DNA from: Novosphingobium sp. PC22D
Lineage (GTDB): Bacteria > Pseudomonadota > Alphaproteobacteria > Sphingomonadales > Sphingomonadaceae
DNA: 64,000 bases
Direction: 5' to 3'
Assembly: GCF_002556635.1 (NCBI RefSeq)
Contig: NZ_MWMO01000003.1
Location: 278,908 to 342,907, forward strand
Both the position numbers and the translations under genes were made by a program. This document shows positions 1 to 9,533 of the stretch, one piece after another; the stretch's first letter is position 1; the number at the start of each line of letters is the position of its first letter. The notes beneath the pieces are model-generated. The model saw only the letters and a program-made list of their open reading frames with translations, searched no databases and was not told the DNA's origin.

Positions 1-1
1 G

Positions 2-694
2 CTCCAGCGGATGTACACCCGCTGGGCCGAGCGCAAGGGCTACAAGGTCGAACTGGTCGACTATCACGCGGGCGAGGCGGCCGGGATCAAGAGCGCGACG
101 CTGCTGATCAAGGGCGAAAACGCCTATGGCTACGCCAAGACCGAAAGCGGCGTGCACCGGCTCGTGCGGATCAGCCCCTACGACAGCTCGGCGCGGCGCC
201 ACACCAGCTTTTCGAGCGTGTGGGTCTATCCGGTGATCGACGACAGCTTCGAGATCGACATCAACCCCGCCGACCTCAAGATCGACACATACCGCGCCAG
301 CGGCGCGGGCGGGCAGCACGTCAACACCACAGATTCGGCGGTGCGGATCACCCACCAGCCCTCGGGCATCGTCGTTGCGAGCCAGATCGACCGCTCGCAG
401 CACAAGAACCGCGACATCGCGATGAACATGCTCAAGGCGCGTCTGTTCGAGGAAGAGATGCGCAAGCGCGAGGAAGCCGCGAGCGCCGAGCATGCGAGCA
501 AATCGGACATCGGCTGGGGACACCAGATTCGCTCCTACGTCCTGCAGCCCTACCAGCAGGTCAAGGACCTGCGCACCGGGGTCGTCTCCCCAACGCCCAG
601 CGACGTGCTCGACGGCGCGCTCGACCCGTTCATGGCCGCCGCGCTGTCGCAGCGCGTGACCGGCGAACAGGTCGAGGTGGAAGACATAGACTGA
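2..694 (+). CDS. prfB: Peptide chain release factor 2, C-terminal part (5' end outside window)
   Basis: Class I release factor RF2, which ends translation at UGA and UAA by triggering peptidyl-tRNA hydrolysis in the ribosome. The reading frame is open to the left edge, so the N-terminal third is missing, including the region where a programmed frameshift would lie. The universal catalytic GGQ tripeptide is at bases 308-316 inside SGAGGQHVN. The C-terminal helix region ([19 protein letters not shown] and [17 protein letters not shown]) matches the family. Identification as RF2 rather than RF1 rests on overall sequence resemblance, because the codon-recognition tripeptide is only partly covered. 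Confidence 0.95.
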   Translation, partial: LQRMYTRWAERKGYKVELVDYHAGEAAGIKSATLLIKGENAYGYAKTESGVHRLVRISPYDSSARRHTSFSSVWVYPVIDDSFEIDINPADLKIDTYRASGAGGQHVNTTDSAVRITHQPSGIVVASQIDRSQHKNRDIAMNMLKARLFEEEMRKREEAASAEHASKSDIGWGHQIRSYVLQPYQQVKDLRTGVVSPTPSDVLDGALDPFMAAALSQRVTGEQVEVEDID

Positions 695-788
695 GGCCGG
701 ACGCACGGCGATGCGAAGGATCGGGATGACAGATGACAGGCCGCTCGCCCGATTTTGCCAATTCGCGAAGCTGCCGTTAAGGGGCCGC

Positions 789-1529
789 ATGATTTCCCGC
801 CGCCACATGACACTGGCCATGGTCCTGGTGCTGGGCGGCTGCAATGCCCAGTCCGACGAGGGCGACCGGCTCAAGAGCGCGATGCAGTTTCCGCGCGCCG
901 ACCGCCCGGTCTCGCGGCTCGGCGCGACGCGGTTCTCGACCGAGACCGAGCGCGACAGCATGAACGAGGCCAAGGTGGTGATGGACCTCGCCGAACTCGA
1001 GCCCGGCATGACCGTGGCCGATATCGGCGCGGGCGAGGGCTACTACACGGTCCGTCTCGCCCAGCGGGTGGGCAAGGACGGCCGCGTCCTCGCCGAGGAC
1101 ATCGATGAGCAGGCGGTGCGCCAACTCGGCTTGCGCGTCGAGCGCGAGCGTCTCGACAACGTCTCGATCAGGCTCGGCGCGCCCGACGATGCCAAGCTGC
1201 CCGACCGGAGCTTCGATCGCATCTTTCTGGTCCATATGTATCACGAGGTCGGGGAACCTTATGCCTTCCTGTGGCACATGCGCCCGGCCTTGCGGCCTGG
1301 CGGTCGGGTCATCGTCGTCGATGTGGACCGGCCCACGGACAAGCACGGAATTCCCCCGCACCTTCTTTTCTGCGAATTCGTTGCGGTGGGCTTTCGTTTG
1401 ACCGCATTTGAACGTAAGCCGGAACTGCAAGGCTACTACGCGCAATTCGAAGCCGTGGGTGACAGACCGGCTCCATCCGCGATCAAGCCTTGCCGAGAGT
1501 CCGGTGAGACGCGCGACGGGCAGGGGTGA
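789..1529 (+). CDS. Putative lipoprotein with class I SAM-dependent methyltransferase fold
   Basis: About 246 residues. The chosen ATG gives an N-terminus MISRRHMTLAMVLVLGGC, a lipoprotein signal peptide with lipobox L-G-G-C, so a periplasmic lipid-anchored protein is predicted. It is followed by a Rossmann methyltransferase domain with motif I DIGAGEGYYTVRLA and a later acidic loop (LAEDIDEQAV), the usual SAM-binding positions. The substrate cannot be named. A cytoplasmic-type enzyme fold behind a lipoprotein signal is odd but is known in proteobacterial proteins annotated this way. An in-frame start at 711 would bury the signal peptide and is less likely. Confidence 0.75.
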   Translation: MISRRHMTLAMVLVLGGCNAQSDEGDRLKSAMQFPRADRPVSRLGATRFSTETERDSMNEAKVVMDLAELEPGMTVADIGAGEGYYTVRLAQRVGKDGRVLAEDIDEQAVRQLGLRVERERLDNVSIRLGAPDDAKLPDRSFDRIFLVHMYHEVGEPYAFLWHMRPALRPGGRVIVVDVDRPTDKHGIPPHLLFCEFVAVGFRLTAFERKPELQGYYAQFEAVGDRPAPSAIKPCRESGETRDGQG

Positions 1530-1559
1530 TCGCCGCGCCGGAGGAAAGACAAAGGACAA

Positions 1560-2966
1560 ATGAGTTTCAAGGGTCTCAATCCGATAATCTATGGCGGCCG
1601 CGAGGTCTGGCCGCTGATCGAAGGCGGCAAGGGCGTCTCGGCGACCAACCACGCCAGCTCGGGCGCGTGGGCGGCGGCGGGCGGCATCGGCACGGTCAGC
1701 GCGGTCAATGCCGACAGCTACGATGCCGAGGGCAAGATCGTCCCTCAGGTTTACGAGCAGCTCACGCGCAAGGAACGGCACGAGCAGCTCATCCGCTACG
1801 CGATCGACGGCGGCGTCGAGCAGGTGCGCCGCGCGCACGAGATCTCGGGCGGGCAGGGTGCGATCAACATCAACGTCCTGTGGGAGATGGGCGGCGCGCA
1901 GGCCGTGCTCGAAGGCATTCTCGAGCGCACGCGCGGCATGGTCACCGGCGTGACCTGCGGTGCGGGCATGCCCTACCGGCTTTCCGAGATCGCCGCGCGC
2001 TTCAACGTCAACTATCTGCCGATCGTCAGTTCGGGCCGCGCCTTTCGTGCCTTGTGGAAGCGCGCCTACAACAAGGTCTCCGAGCTGATGGCGGCGGTGG
2101 TCTACGAGGACCCCTGGCTGGCGGGCGGGCATAACGGCCTGTCGAACGCCGAAGACCCGACCAAGCCCGAGGACCCCTACCCGCGCGTCAAGGCGCTGCG
2201 CGAGACGATGCGCAAGGAAGGCGTGTCCGATACGGTGCCGATCGTGATGGCCGGCGGCGTGTGGTACCTGCGCGACTGGGAGGAGTGGATCGACAATCCC
2301 GAACTCGGCGCGATCGCCTTCCAGTTCGGCACGCGCCCGCTGCTCACGCACGAAAGCCCGATTCCCGACACCTGGAAGGAAGCGTTGCGCGATCTCGAGC
2401 CGGGTGACGTGCTGCTTCACCGGTTCTCGCCGACCGGCTTCTACTCCTCGGCCGTCAGGAACAGGTTCCTGCGCTCGCTCGAGGCACGCTCGGATCGGCA
2501 GATCCCTTATTCGAAGGTCGAGGCCGGCGAGCACACCGTCCGGCTCGACGTGGGCGTTCGCGGCAAGAACTTCTGGGTCGCGGAGAAGGATCTCCAGCGC
2601 GCCCGGGGATGGGCCGCCGAGGGCTTCACCGAGGGCCTGCGCACGCCCGACGACACGATCGTCTTCGTCACCCCCGACGAGCGCGACATGATCCGGCAGG
2701 ATCAGGCGGACTGCATGGGCTGCCTCTCGCATTGCGGATTCTCGTCGTGGAAGGACCATGACGACTACACCACCGGGCGTCTCGCCGATCCGCGCAGCTT
2801 CTGCATCCAGAAGACCCTGCAGGACATCGCGCACGGCGGCCCGGTTCAGGACAACCTGATGTTCGCGGGTCATGCGGCTTACAAGTTCAAGCAGGACCCA
2901 TTCTACTCGAACGGCTTCACGCCGACGGTCAAGCAGCTCGTCGATCGAATCCTGACGGGCGACTAG
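1560..2966 (+). CDS. Nitronate monooxygenase-family FMN-dependent oxidoreductase
   Basis: A 468-residue TIM-barrel flavoprotein of the 2-nitropropane dioxygenase / nitronate monooxygenase superfamily. Visible family features are the glycine-rich N-terminal segment (GAWAAAGGIGTVSAV), the GAGMP turn followed by IVSSGRAFRAL, and the phosphate-binding stretch PIVMAGGVWYLRDWEEW. A C-terminal extension carries four cysteines (DCMGCLSHCGFSSW and a later FCIQK) that could bind metal; their role is not known to me. A purine-rich AGGA lies just upstream of the ATG. The substrate is unknown: members oxidise nitronates or act as enoyl reductases. Confidence 0.8.
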   Translation: MSFKGLNPIIYGGREVWPLIEGGKGVSATNHASSGAWAAAGGIGTVSAVNADSYDAEGKIVPQVYEQLTRKERHEQLIRYAIDGGVEQVRRAHEISGGQGAININVLWEMGGAQAVLEGILERTRGMVTGVTCGAGMPYRLSEIAARFNVNYLPIVSSGRAFRALWKRAYNKVSELMAAVVYEDPWLAGGHNGLSNAEDPTKPEDPYPRVKALRETMRKEGVSDTVPIVMAGGVWYLRDWEEWIDNPELGAIAFQFGTRPLLTHESPIPDTWKEALRDLEPGDVLLHRFSPTGFYSSAVRNRFLRSLEARSDRQIPYSKVEAGEHTVRLDVGVRGKNFWVAEKDLQRARGWAAEGFTEGLRTPDDTIVFVTPDERDMIRQDQADCMGCLSHCGFSSWKDHDDYTTGRLADPRSFCIQKTLQDIAHGGPVQDNLMFAGHAAYKFKQDPFYSNGFTPTVKQLVDRILTGD

Positions 2967-2997
2967 GCGCGCTGTCTTGCCGCGGCGCGGCGTGCCG

Positions 2998-4332
2998 TCA
3001 GGCGTGCTCGCCGTGGCTCGACAGGTCGAGTCCCCGGGTTTCGGCATCCTCGCCGACGCGCATCTGGACGAGCGTCGAGATCGCGACCGCGACGATCGCC
3101 GTGGCCACGGCTGACCAGATCGCGACGATGCCCAGGCCGATCGCCTGCGCGACGAGCTGGGCGATCATGTTCATTCCCGGGTCGTAACCGACGCCGCCCA
3201 TCGCCTCGGCCTGCAGCGGCGCCAGCAGGATCGTGCCGACGCCCGCGGGCACCGCGAAAGTCGCGAACACATCGAGCGTATCGTCGATGCCGAGCCGGTC
3301 TCGGACGAATCGCGCCGCCGCGCGGCTCGCCAGCGAACCGAGGGCGCCGAGCAGGATCGCCCCGCCTGGCGAGACGTAGAGCGCACCCGCGAGGGCCGTG
3401 GCGATCCCGGCGACCAGGCCGCGCGCGAAGCCCTGCGCGGTGGGCTTCATGCCGAACAGGCGGTCCGCGAGCAGCCAGGCCAGTCCGCCCCCGCAAGCGG
3501 CACCGTGCGCCGCGATCATCGCCGAGGCCGCATCGTCGGTCGCGAACAGCGCCGCGCCGCCGCACAGACCGAGCATCCCCGCCCAGAGCAGCAGGGCGCC
3601 GACGAGCGTGAGCGAGGGACTGAAGCCTTCGGCGGCGCCCTCCGCGGTCGTCCTGCGCCCGATCAGGGCGGAGACCACCAGCGCCGAGATTCCGGCGGGG
3701 AAAAGCAGTGTCAGGCCCCCGGCGTGATCGATCGTCCCGGTTCCGGCGAAGAGCCAGCCGTCCCCGCGCACCCAGTGCGCCACCGGCGCGAGGACGACGA
3801 GGCTCCAGAAGCCCGCCATCGTCACCGCGAAGGCGAAGCGGGCGCGCCCCACCCAGGCACCCGCGAGCAGCGCTGCGGCAATCGTCGCCAGCGTGATCTG
3901 GAAGAGTGCGAAGGCCGACTCGGGCACGTCGAGCCCGGCCCGCACGTTACCGAGGCGGATCAGCATCCACGCATTGCCGCTGCCGAGCCAGCCGTTGGTG
4001 ACGTCTCCGAAGGCGAGCGTGTAGCCGGTCACGATCCAGGCGAGTGACACCGCGGCGGCGATCGCCGCCGTCTGGAGCATGATCGAAAGCACGTTCCTGC
4101 CGTCGGCGCGGCCGGCGTGAAACAGCGCGATGCCGGGCAGGGCGGCGACCAGCCCGAAGAGCGCGGCCGCCATGAGCCAGGCGGTGTCCCCGGAGTTGGT
4201 GACGATGACACTGCCGTCCTGCGCCCAGGCGGGCGCGGCAACGGCTCCGGCCGCAAGGCAAAGCGGCCATGCGCGGTATCGGCGGGCGGAGCGCGGAAAT
4301 GCGTAGTCGGCCAAGCGTGTTCCCTCCGGCAA
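2998..4332 (-). CDS. Ammonium transporter (Amt) family protein lacking the pore histidines
   Basis: A 444-residue polytopic inner-membrane protein with a TTG start and a signal-like N-terminus ending AWA|Q near residue 38. The Amt fold is clear: LPGIALFHAGRADGRNVLS, DHAGG (D202) and the cytoplasmic tail ETRGLDLSSHGEHA match AmtB EREGLDVNSHGE. Aligned by eye to E. coli AmtB, the conduction residues are changed: twin histidines H168 and H318 become L210 and F359, W148 becomes R189, F215 becomes L256 and S219 becomes A260; only F107 (F144) remains. It is therefore unlikely to conduct ammonia in the usual way, and a sensor or scaffold role is an inference. No glnK/PII gene is adjacent. Confidence 0.85.
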   Translation of the reverse strand: MPEGTRLADYAFPRSARRYRAWPLCLAAGAVAAPAWAQDGSVIVTNSGDTAWLMAAALFGLVAALPGIALFHAGRADGRNVLSIMLQTAAIAAAVSLAWIVTGYTLAFGDVTNGWLGSGNAWMLIRLGNVRAGLDVPESAFALFQITLATIAAALLAGAWVGRARFAFAVTMAGFWSLVVLAPVAHWVRGDGWLFAGTGTIDHAGGLTLLFPAGISALVVSALIGRRTTAEGAAEGFSPSLTLVGALLLWAGMLGLCGGAALFATDDAASAMIAAHGAACGGGLAWLLADRLFGMKPTAQGFARGLVAGIATALAGALYVSPGGAILLGALGSLASRAAARFVRDRLGIDDTLDVFATFAVPAGVGTILLAPLQAEAMGGVGYDPGMNMIAQLVAQAIGLGIVAIWSAVATAIVAVAISTLVQMRVGEDAETRGLDLSSHGEHA

Positions 4333-4473
4333 TGCGGCTTGCGGCGACCCCGATGGTCACGGCGTGTTCCCTAGCGCGAAGGGATTGAAATCCGGTTGCC
4401 GCGCGATTTTCATCCCCAGACAAGCGCGCGCGTGCGCCCTGCGGCCGCTTGCCTGGCTTCGGAGCGCGGCGCT

Positions 4474-4953
4474 ATGATCGCGGCCATGAAAGGCCTCGCG
4501 AAGTTCCTGTTCATTCTGGCTGCGATTCTCCCTGCCAGCGCACGGGCGGACGACGAGGACGTGCCGTACTGGGCCTCGATCACGGTCGATAAGGCCTACA
4601 TGCGCGTCGGGCCTTCCCAGCGCTACAAGATCGACTGGGTTTATGTTCGCAAGCTGCTGCCGATCAAGGTGGTGCGCCGCGAGGGACCCTGGCGGCTGAT
4701 CGAGGATCCCGACGGGACCAGGGGCTGGATGCGCGATCTTCTGCTGTCGCGCGAACGCACCGCGCTCGTGACCGGAAGCGAGCCGGGCGAAATCCACGCG
4801 CGCGCCAGCATGGGTTCGCCCCTGCTGTGGCGGGTCGAGCCGGGCGCCGTCGGCAAGCTGGGCGAATGTTCGAGTGGCTGGTGCGAATTCGAAGTCGCCG
4901 GCCACAAGGGCTTCATGCCCGAAAGCCGGCTCTGGGGGCCGGGGGAACCCTGA
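4474..4953 (+). CDS. Secreted SH3-like domain protein
   Basis: About 159 residues. An N-terminal signal peptide (MKGLAKFLFILAAILPASARA) is followed by two bacterial SH3-like repeats: first DKAYMRVGPSQRYKIDWVY...GPWRLIEDPDGTRGWM, then IHARASMGSPLLWRVEPG...GWCEFEVAGHKGFMPESRLWG. Such periplasmic SH3 domains commonly bind peptidoglycan or cell-wall partners. GGAG at 4461-4464 lies nine bases before the ATG at 4474; an in-frame ATG at 4486 is the alternative. It is convergent with the thiolase gene and 4 kb from any obvious partner, so its exact job cannot be told. Confidence 0.8.
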   Translation: MIAAMKGLAKFLFILAAILPASARADDEDVPYWASITVDKAYMRVGPSQRYKIDWVYVRKLLPIKVVRREGPWRLIEDPDGTRGWMRDLLLSRERTALVTGSEPGEIHARASMGSPLLWRVEPGAVGKLGECSSGWCEFEVAGHKGFMPESRLWGPGEP

Positions 4954-5025
4954 TCCGCGCGAAAGGGGCGCCAGACCGCCGGCCCCGACCGGGTTGGCGA
5001 GGCCGAAGCGCGGGCCAGAAAGACG

Positions 5026-5051
5026 TCCCCGACCCCGCGAAGGGCCGGGGA
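5026..5051. terminator. GC-rich hairpin between convergent genes
   Basis: An inverted repeat TCCCC...CCC...GGG...GGGGA lies between the stop codons of the SH3 protein gene and the thiolase gene. It has no T-run, so it is only a possible terminator or transcript-end stabiliser. Confidence 0.3.
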
Positions 5052-5060
5052 TATGTCAGA

Positions 5061-6254
5061 TCAGGCCAGTTCGACCGCGACCGCGGTGGCTTCACCGCCG
5101 CCGATGCACAGCGAGGCGACGCCCTTCTTGAGGCCCTTTTCCTTGAGCGCGGCGAGCAGCGTGACGATGATGCGCGTGCCCGACGCGCCGATCGGGTGAC
5201 CCAGCGCGGTCGCCCCGCCGTGGATGTTCACCTTGTCGTGCGGAATCCCGAGATCGCGCATCGCGAACATGGCGACGCAGGCGAAGGCCTCGTTGACCTC
5301 GAACAGGTCGACCTCGTCCATCGACCAGCCCACCTTGTCGAGCAGCTTGGTGATCGCGCCGACCGGAGCGGTGGTGAACTTGGCGGGCTCCTGCGCATGG
5401 GCGGCGACGCCCAGCACCGTCGCGACCGGCTTGAGTCCCTTGGCCTCGGCGACGCTCTTGCGGGTGAGGACCACGGCGGCGGCGCCGTCCGAGATCGAGC
5501 TGGAGCTTGCCGCGGTGATCGTGCCGTCCTTCGAGAAGGCGGCGCGCAGCGTCGGAATCTTCTCGGGATTGCCCTTGCCCGGCTGCTCGTCGATCTCGAC
5601 CACGGTCTCGCCCTTGCGGCTCTTCACCGTGACCGGGACGATCTCGCCGGCGAAGGCCTTCGATTCGATCGCGGCATTGGCGCGGCGCAGCGACTCGATG
5701 GCATATTCGTCCTGCGCCTCGCGGGTGAGCTGGTATTCGTCGGCGGTCTTCTGCGCGAACGAGCCCATCGACCCGCCCTCGTAAGCGTCCTCGAGCCCGT
5801 CGAGGAACATGTGGTCGTAGGCGGTGTCATGGCCGGCCCGCGCGCCCGCGCGGTGCTTCTTGAGCAGGTACGGGGCATTGGTCATCGACTCCATGCCGCC
5901 CGCGATCACGAGATCGAGCGAACCGGCCGCCAGCGCCTCGGCACCCATGATCACCGTCTGCATGCCCGAGCCGCAGACCTTGTTGACCGTCGTCGCCTGG
6001 ACCGACTTGGGCAAGCCCGCCTTGAGCGCGGCCTGGCGGGCGGGCGCCTGGCCGAGACCGGCGGGAAGCACGCAGCCCATGTAGATGCGTTCGACGTCCT
6101 CGCCATCGACTCCGGCGCGCTCGACCGCGGCCTTGACCGCGGTAGCGCCAAGCTCGGTCGCGTCGACGTCGGCAAATACGCCCTGGAGGCCTCCCATCGG
6201 CGTGCGCGCGTAAGAAAGAATTACGATCGGATCATTCGCAGAAATCTGAGCCAT
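5061..6254 (-). CDS. Acetyl-CoA acetyltransferase (thiolase)
   Basis: A 397-residue biosynthetic or degradative thiolase, condensing or cleaving acetoacetyl-CoA in the cytoplasm. All three catalytic positions are present: nucleophilic C94 in NKVCGSGMQ, H353 in GGATALGHPIGASG, and C383 in CIGGGEA. Length is the usual one for AtoB/PhaA-type enzymes. No phaB or beta-oxidation gene is next to it, so the pathway (polyhydroxybutyrate, isoprenoid entry or fatty acid breakdown) is undecided. It is divergent from the nuo operon with about 240 bp between the starts. Confidence 0.93.
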   Translation of the reverse strand: MAQISANDPIVILSYARTPMGGLQGVFADVDATELGATAVKAAVERAGVDGEDVERIYMGCVLPAGLGQAPARQAALKAGLPKSVQATTVNKVCGSGMQTVIMGAEALAAGSLDLVIAGGMESMTNAPYLLKKHRAGARAGHDTAYDHMFLDGLEDAYEGGSMGSFAQKTADEYQLTREAQDEYAIESLRRANAAIESKAFAGEIVPVTVKSRKGETVVEIDEQPGKGNPEKIPTLRAAFSKDGTITAASSSSISDGAAAVVLTRKSVAEAKGLKPVATVLGVAAHAQEPAKFTTAPVGAITKLLDKVGWSMDEVDLFEVNEAFACVAMFAMRDLGIPHDKVNIHGGATALGHPIGASGTRIIVTLLAALKEKGLKKGVASLCIGGGEATAVAVELA

Positions 6255-6493
6255 GGTAAGGATCCTTCCCGATTGGATGCTGGATTAGACGTTTCTAGTC
6301 GCATAATGCTGCACTGCGGCGTAAGCAATGAGTCCCTGAGCTTTCCCGGGAAGCCCGATTTTGCCGTTGTGGCACCGACGACCGGCTTGCTTGCCACATA
6401 GTGAGGTGCCGCATCGGCGACAAGGCGGGCTTGCACCGCGGCAAAGGCGGGACTAGTGCGCGCAGGCAAGCGACAAACACGCGAGTCAAAAAC

Positions 6494-6868
6494 TTGGTCG
6501 ATCTGTCACAATACCTTCCGATCCTGATTTTCCTCGGGATCGCGCTTGCGCTCTCGGCGGTCTTCGTCTTCCTGCCGATGGGCGTCTCCTACCTCACGGG
6601 TACGCACAACCCCACGGCGGACAAGCTGACCGAGTACGAGTGCGGTTTCCCCGCCTTCGAGGACCCGCGCAGCCAGTTCGACGTGCGCTTTTACCTCGTC
6701 GCGATCCTGTTCATCATCTTCGACCTCGAGGCCGCGTTCCTGTTTCCCTGGGCCGTTTCGCTCGATCTCACGGGATGGCCGGGCTGGATCACGATGATGG
6801 TCTTCCTCGGTGAACTGGCGATTGGGCTCGCCTACGCATGGAAGAAGGGAGCTCTGGACTGGGAATGA
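6494..6868 (+). CDS. nuoA: NADH-quinone oxidoreductase subunit A
   Basis: Membrane subunit A of proton-pumping complex I, first gene of the nuo operon. About 124 residues with three transmembrane helices. The conserved TM1-2 loop is visible: [19 protein letters not shown], with the redox-sensitive cysteine, followed by [28 protein letters not shown] codon at 6494 gives an N-terminus [15 protein letters not shown]; an in-frame ATG at 6401 would add an uncharacteristic charged 31-residue extension, so TTG is preferred. The stop overlaps the nuoB start (ATGA). Confidence 0.93.
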   Translation: MVDLSQYLPILIFLGIALALSAVFVFLPMGVSYLTGTHNPTADKLTEYECGFPAFEDPRSQFDVRFYLVAILFIIFDLEAAFLFPWAVSLDLTGWPGWITMMVFLGELAIGLAYAWKKGALDWE

Positions 6869-7422
6869 CCGACGTCACGCAGACTCGCGCCGCGGGACAC
6901 GTCACCGAGAATGCGGTGACCGCTCCCGACCAGGCATTTTTCAACGATCTCAATCAGGAAGTCTCGAACAAGGGCTTCCTCGTCACCTCCACCGAGGAGC
7001 TGTTCCAGTGGGCTCGCACCGGCTCGCTGTGGTGGATGACCTTCGGCCTCGCCTGCTGCGCGGTCGAGATGATCCACGTCAACATGCCGCGCTACGACAT
7101 GGAGCGCTTCGGCGCCGCGCCGCGCGCCAGCCCGCGCCAGTCGGACGTGATGATCGTCGCCGGCACGCTGTGCAACAAGATGGCCCCGGCGCTGCGCAAG
7201 GTCTACGACCAGATGTCGGACCCGAAGTACGTGATCTCGATGGGCTCGTGCGCCAACGGCGGCGGTTACTATCACTACAGCTATTCGGTGGTGCGCGGCT
7301 GTGACCGGATCGTTCCGGTCGACATCTACGTGCCGGGCTGTCCGCCGACCGCCGAGGCGCTGCTCTATGGCGTGATGCAGTTGCAGCGCAAGATCCGCCG
7401 CATGGGCACGCTGGAGCGTTGA
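6865..7422 (+). CDS. nuoB: NADH-quinone oxidoreductase subunit B
   Basis: A 185-residue peripheral-arm subunit carrying the terminal [4Fe-4S] cluster N2 that passes electrons to quinone. Cluster ligands are visible as the adjacent C64-C65 (GLACCAVEM), C129 (GSCANGGG) and C159 (VPGCPPTAE). The ATG at 6865 overlaps the nuoA stop by four bases, and the longer in-frame start at 6838 lies inside nuoA. A roughly 35-residue N-terminal extension before the conserved core ([15 protein letters not shown]) is usual for alphaproteobacteria. Confidence 0.96.
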   Translation: MTDVTQTRAAGHVTENAVTAPDQAFFNDLNQEVSNKGFLVTSTEELFQWARTGSLWWMTFGLACCAVEMIHVNMPRYDMERFGAAPRASPRQSDVMIVAGTLCNKMAPALRKVYDQMSDPKYVISMGSCANGGGYYHYSYSVVRGCDRIVPVDIYVPGCPPTAEALLYGVMQLQRKIRRMGTLER

Positions 7423-7424
7423 GC

Positions 7425-8246
7425 ATGCCCGTTCTCCACTCCGCCCCGCGCTGCGCCTCGAACGAAGGCGTGCTCGATACGCTCTCCGTCGCGCTCGGCC
7501 CGATGCTCGTCGCCGCCAAGGAAGAGCACGGCGAGATCGTGCTGACCGTGGCGCGCCAGGGCATCGAGGATGCGCTGCGCCTGCTGCGCGACGAGCACCA
7601 GTACCAGCAACTGATGGAGATCGCGGGAGTCGACTTTCCGTCGCGGCCCGAGCGCTTCGAAGTCGTCTACATGCTGCTCTCGCTGACGAAGAACCACCGC
7701 ATCCTCGTCAAGGTCACCGCGTCGGAGGCGACTCCGGTGCCGACGGTGACGACGCTCTGGCCGGTCGCGGGCTGGCTCGAGCGCGAGGTCTTCGACATGT
7801 ACGGCGTGGTCTTCGCGGGCAATGCGGATCTTCGCCGGATTCTCACCGACTACGGGTTTGAGGGGCATCCGTTCCGCAAGGATTTCCCGCTGACCGGCTA
7901 TCAGGAACTGCGCTATTCCGAGGAGGACAAGCGCGTCGTCTACGAACCGGTCAAGCTGGCGCAGGATTTCCGCAGCTTCGACTTCATGAGCCCGTGGGAA
8001 GGCGCCGACTACGTCCTGCCCGGCGATGAAAAGGCCGAGCCCGCGCCGCCGCCCGTCGACAAGCCCGTGACCACCGAGAAGAAGGGCGACAGCGGCGCCG
8101 GCGAACCCGAGGACAGCAAGGCCGCCGAGAAGGTCTCCCCCGCGCCGCCCGCCAAGCAGGATACCGGCGAGGACAAGAAGGACGCACCCAAGGCGACCGA
8201 CAGCTCGGTTCCCAAGGACGATGACGAGAAGGGAGGCGAAGCGTGA
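7425..8246 (+). CDS. nuoC: NADH-quinone oxidoreductase subunit C with long charged C-terminal tail
   Basis: Peripheral-arm subunit C of complex I, 273 residues. The core contains the conserved [17 protein letters not shown] and [21 protein letters not shown] segments. After [16 protein letters not shown] the protein continues for about 75 residues of low-complexity Pro/Ala/Lys/Glu/Asp sequence that is not part of the NuoC fold and looks disordered. A TTG at 7419 overlapping the nuoB stop is an alternative start. The stop overlaps the nuoD start (GTGA). Confidence 0.95.
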   Translation: MPVLHSAPRCASNEGVLDTLSVALGPMLVAAKEEHGEIVLTVARQGIEDALRLLRDEHQYQQLMEIAGVDFPSRPERFEVVYMLLSLTKNHRILVKVTASEATPVPTVTTLWPVAGWLEREVFDMYGVVFAGNADLRRILTDYGFEGHPFRKDFPLTGYQELRYSEEDKRVVYEPVKLAQDFRSFDFMSPWEGADYVLPGDEKAEPAPPPVDKPVTTEKKGDSGAGEPEDSKAAEKVSPAPPAKQDTGEDKKDAPKATDSSVPKDDDEKGGEA

Positions 8247-9454
8247 GCATGCAGCTTGAGCAGTCGCCCACGACCGAAGGCGAGGTCGTCGACAACTACA
8301 CCATCAACTTCGGCCCACAGCACCCGGCGGCGCACGGCGTTCTGCGCATGGTGCTCGAGCTAGACGGCGAGGTGATCGAGCGTGTCGATCCGCACGTCGG
8401 CCTGCTCCATCGCGGCACCGAGAAGCTGATCGAGCACAAGACCTACCTTCAGGCGCTGCCCTACTTCGACCGTCTCGACTATTGCTCGCCGCTGTGCATG
8501 GAGCACAGCTACGTCCTGGCGATCGAGAAACTGCTGAATCTCGAGGTTCCGCTGCGCGCCCAGTACCTTCGCGTGCTGTTCGCCGAGCTGACCCGCATTT
8601 GCAACCACATGCTCAACATCGGCAGCCACGTCATGGACGTCGGCGCGATGACGCCGAACCTGTGGCTGTTCGAGATCCGCGAGGATTGCCTCAACTTCTT
8701 CGAGCGCGCTTCGGGCGCGCGGATGCACTCCGCCTGGTTCCGTCCCGGCGGCGTCCACCAGGACGTGCCGCTCAAGCTGCTCGCCGACATGGCCGAATGG
8801 CTCGACACGCGCCTGCCGACGCTGTTCGAGGACGCGATGAGCCTCGTCGTCGACAACCGCATCTTCAAGCAGCGCAACGTCGATATCGCCGTGGTCAGCC
8901 GCGACGACGCGGTGAAATGGGGCTTTTCGGGCCCGATGATCCGCGGCGCCGGCATCCCCTGGGATATCCGCAAGAGCCAGCCCTACGACGTCTACGACCG
9001 CATGGACTTCGAGATTCCGGTCGGCACCAATTCGGACTGCTACGACCGGATGATGGTCCGGGTCGAGGAAGTGCGCCAGTCGGCCAGGATCATGAAACAG
9101 TGCCTCGCCGAGATGCCGGATGGTCCGGTCGCCTCGACCGACCGCAAGGTCGTGCCGCCCAAGCGCGCCGAGATGAAAAGCTCGATGGAAGCGCTGATCC
9201 ACCACTTCAAGCTCTATACCGAGGGTTTTCACGTACCTGAGGGCGAAGTCTACGTTGCGACCGAAAGCCCTAAGGGTGAGTTCGGCGTCTACCTCGTCTC
9301 GGACGGCAGCAACAAACCCTACCGGTGCAAGATCCGGCCGACCGCGTTCTCGCACCTTCAGGCGATGGACTTCATGTGCAAGGGGCACATGCTGCCCGAT
9401 GCGACCGCCATTCTCGGCGCGATCGACGTCGTTTTCGGAGAGTGCGACAGGTAA
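8243..9454 (+). CDS. nuoD: NADH-quinone oxidoreductase subunit D
   Basis: The 49-kDa homologue, about 403 residues, which forms the quinone-binding pocket with NuoB. Signature segments are [17 protein letters not shown] near the N-terminus, [14 protein letters not shown], and the C-terminal [18 protein letters not shown]...[13 protein letters not shown] at 8243 overlaps the nuoC stop; an ATG two codons later (8249) is equally possible. nuoC and nuoD are separate genes here, not fused as in enterobacteria. Confidence 0.96.
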   Translation: MSMQLEQSPTTEGEVVDNYTINFGPQHPAAHGVLRMVLELDGEVIERVDPHVGLLHRGTEKLIEHKTYLQALPYFDRLDYCSPLCMEHSYVLAIEKLLNLEVPLRAQYLRVLFAELTRICNHMLNIGSHVMDVGAMTPNLWLFEIREDCLNFFERASGARMHSAWFRPGGVHQDVPLKLLADMAEWLDTRLPTLFEDAMSLVVDNRIFKQRNVDIAVVSRDDAVKWGFSGPMIRGAGIPWDIRKSQPYDVYDRMDFEIPVGTNSDCYDRMMVRVEEVRQSARIMKQCLAEMPDGPVASTDRKVVPPKRAEMKSSMEALIHHFKLYTEGFHVPEGEVYVATESPKGEFGVYLVSDGSNKPYRCKIRPTAFSHLQAMDFMCKGHMLPDATAILGAIDVVFGECDR

Positions 9455-9533
9455 GGATTCTATCGATGGCCGCCAGCGGGGTGGGACCTGCCGGACTGGT
9501 CGAGTTGCAGCGGATTCGGTGGGAGTGCGCGGT

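Noticed and set aside
777..3047. A 756-codon open frame on the minus strand across two plus-strand genes
   Set aside because: Its translation is Arg/Ala/His-rich with no domain, and it is the mirror of well-supported genes; long antisense frames are expected in GC-rich DNA.
4827..6401. A 524-codon plus-strand frame over the thiolase gene
   Set aside because: The thiolase on the other strand has all catalytic residues; this frame is low-complexity shadow.
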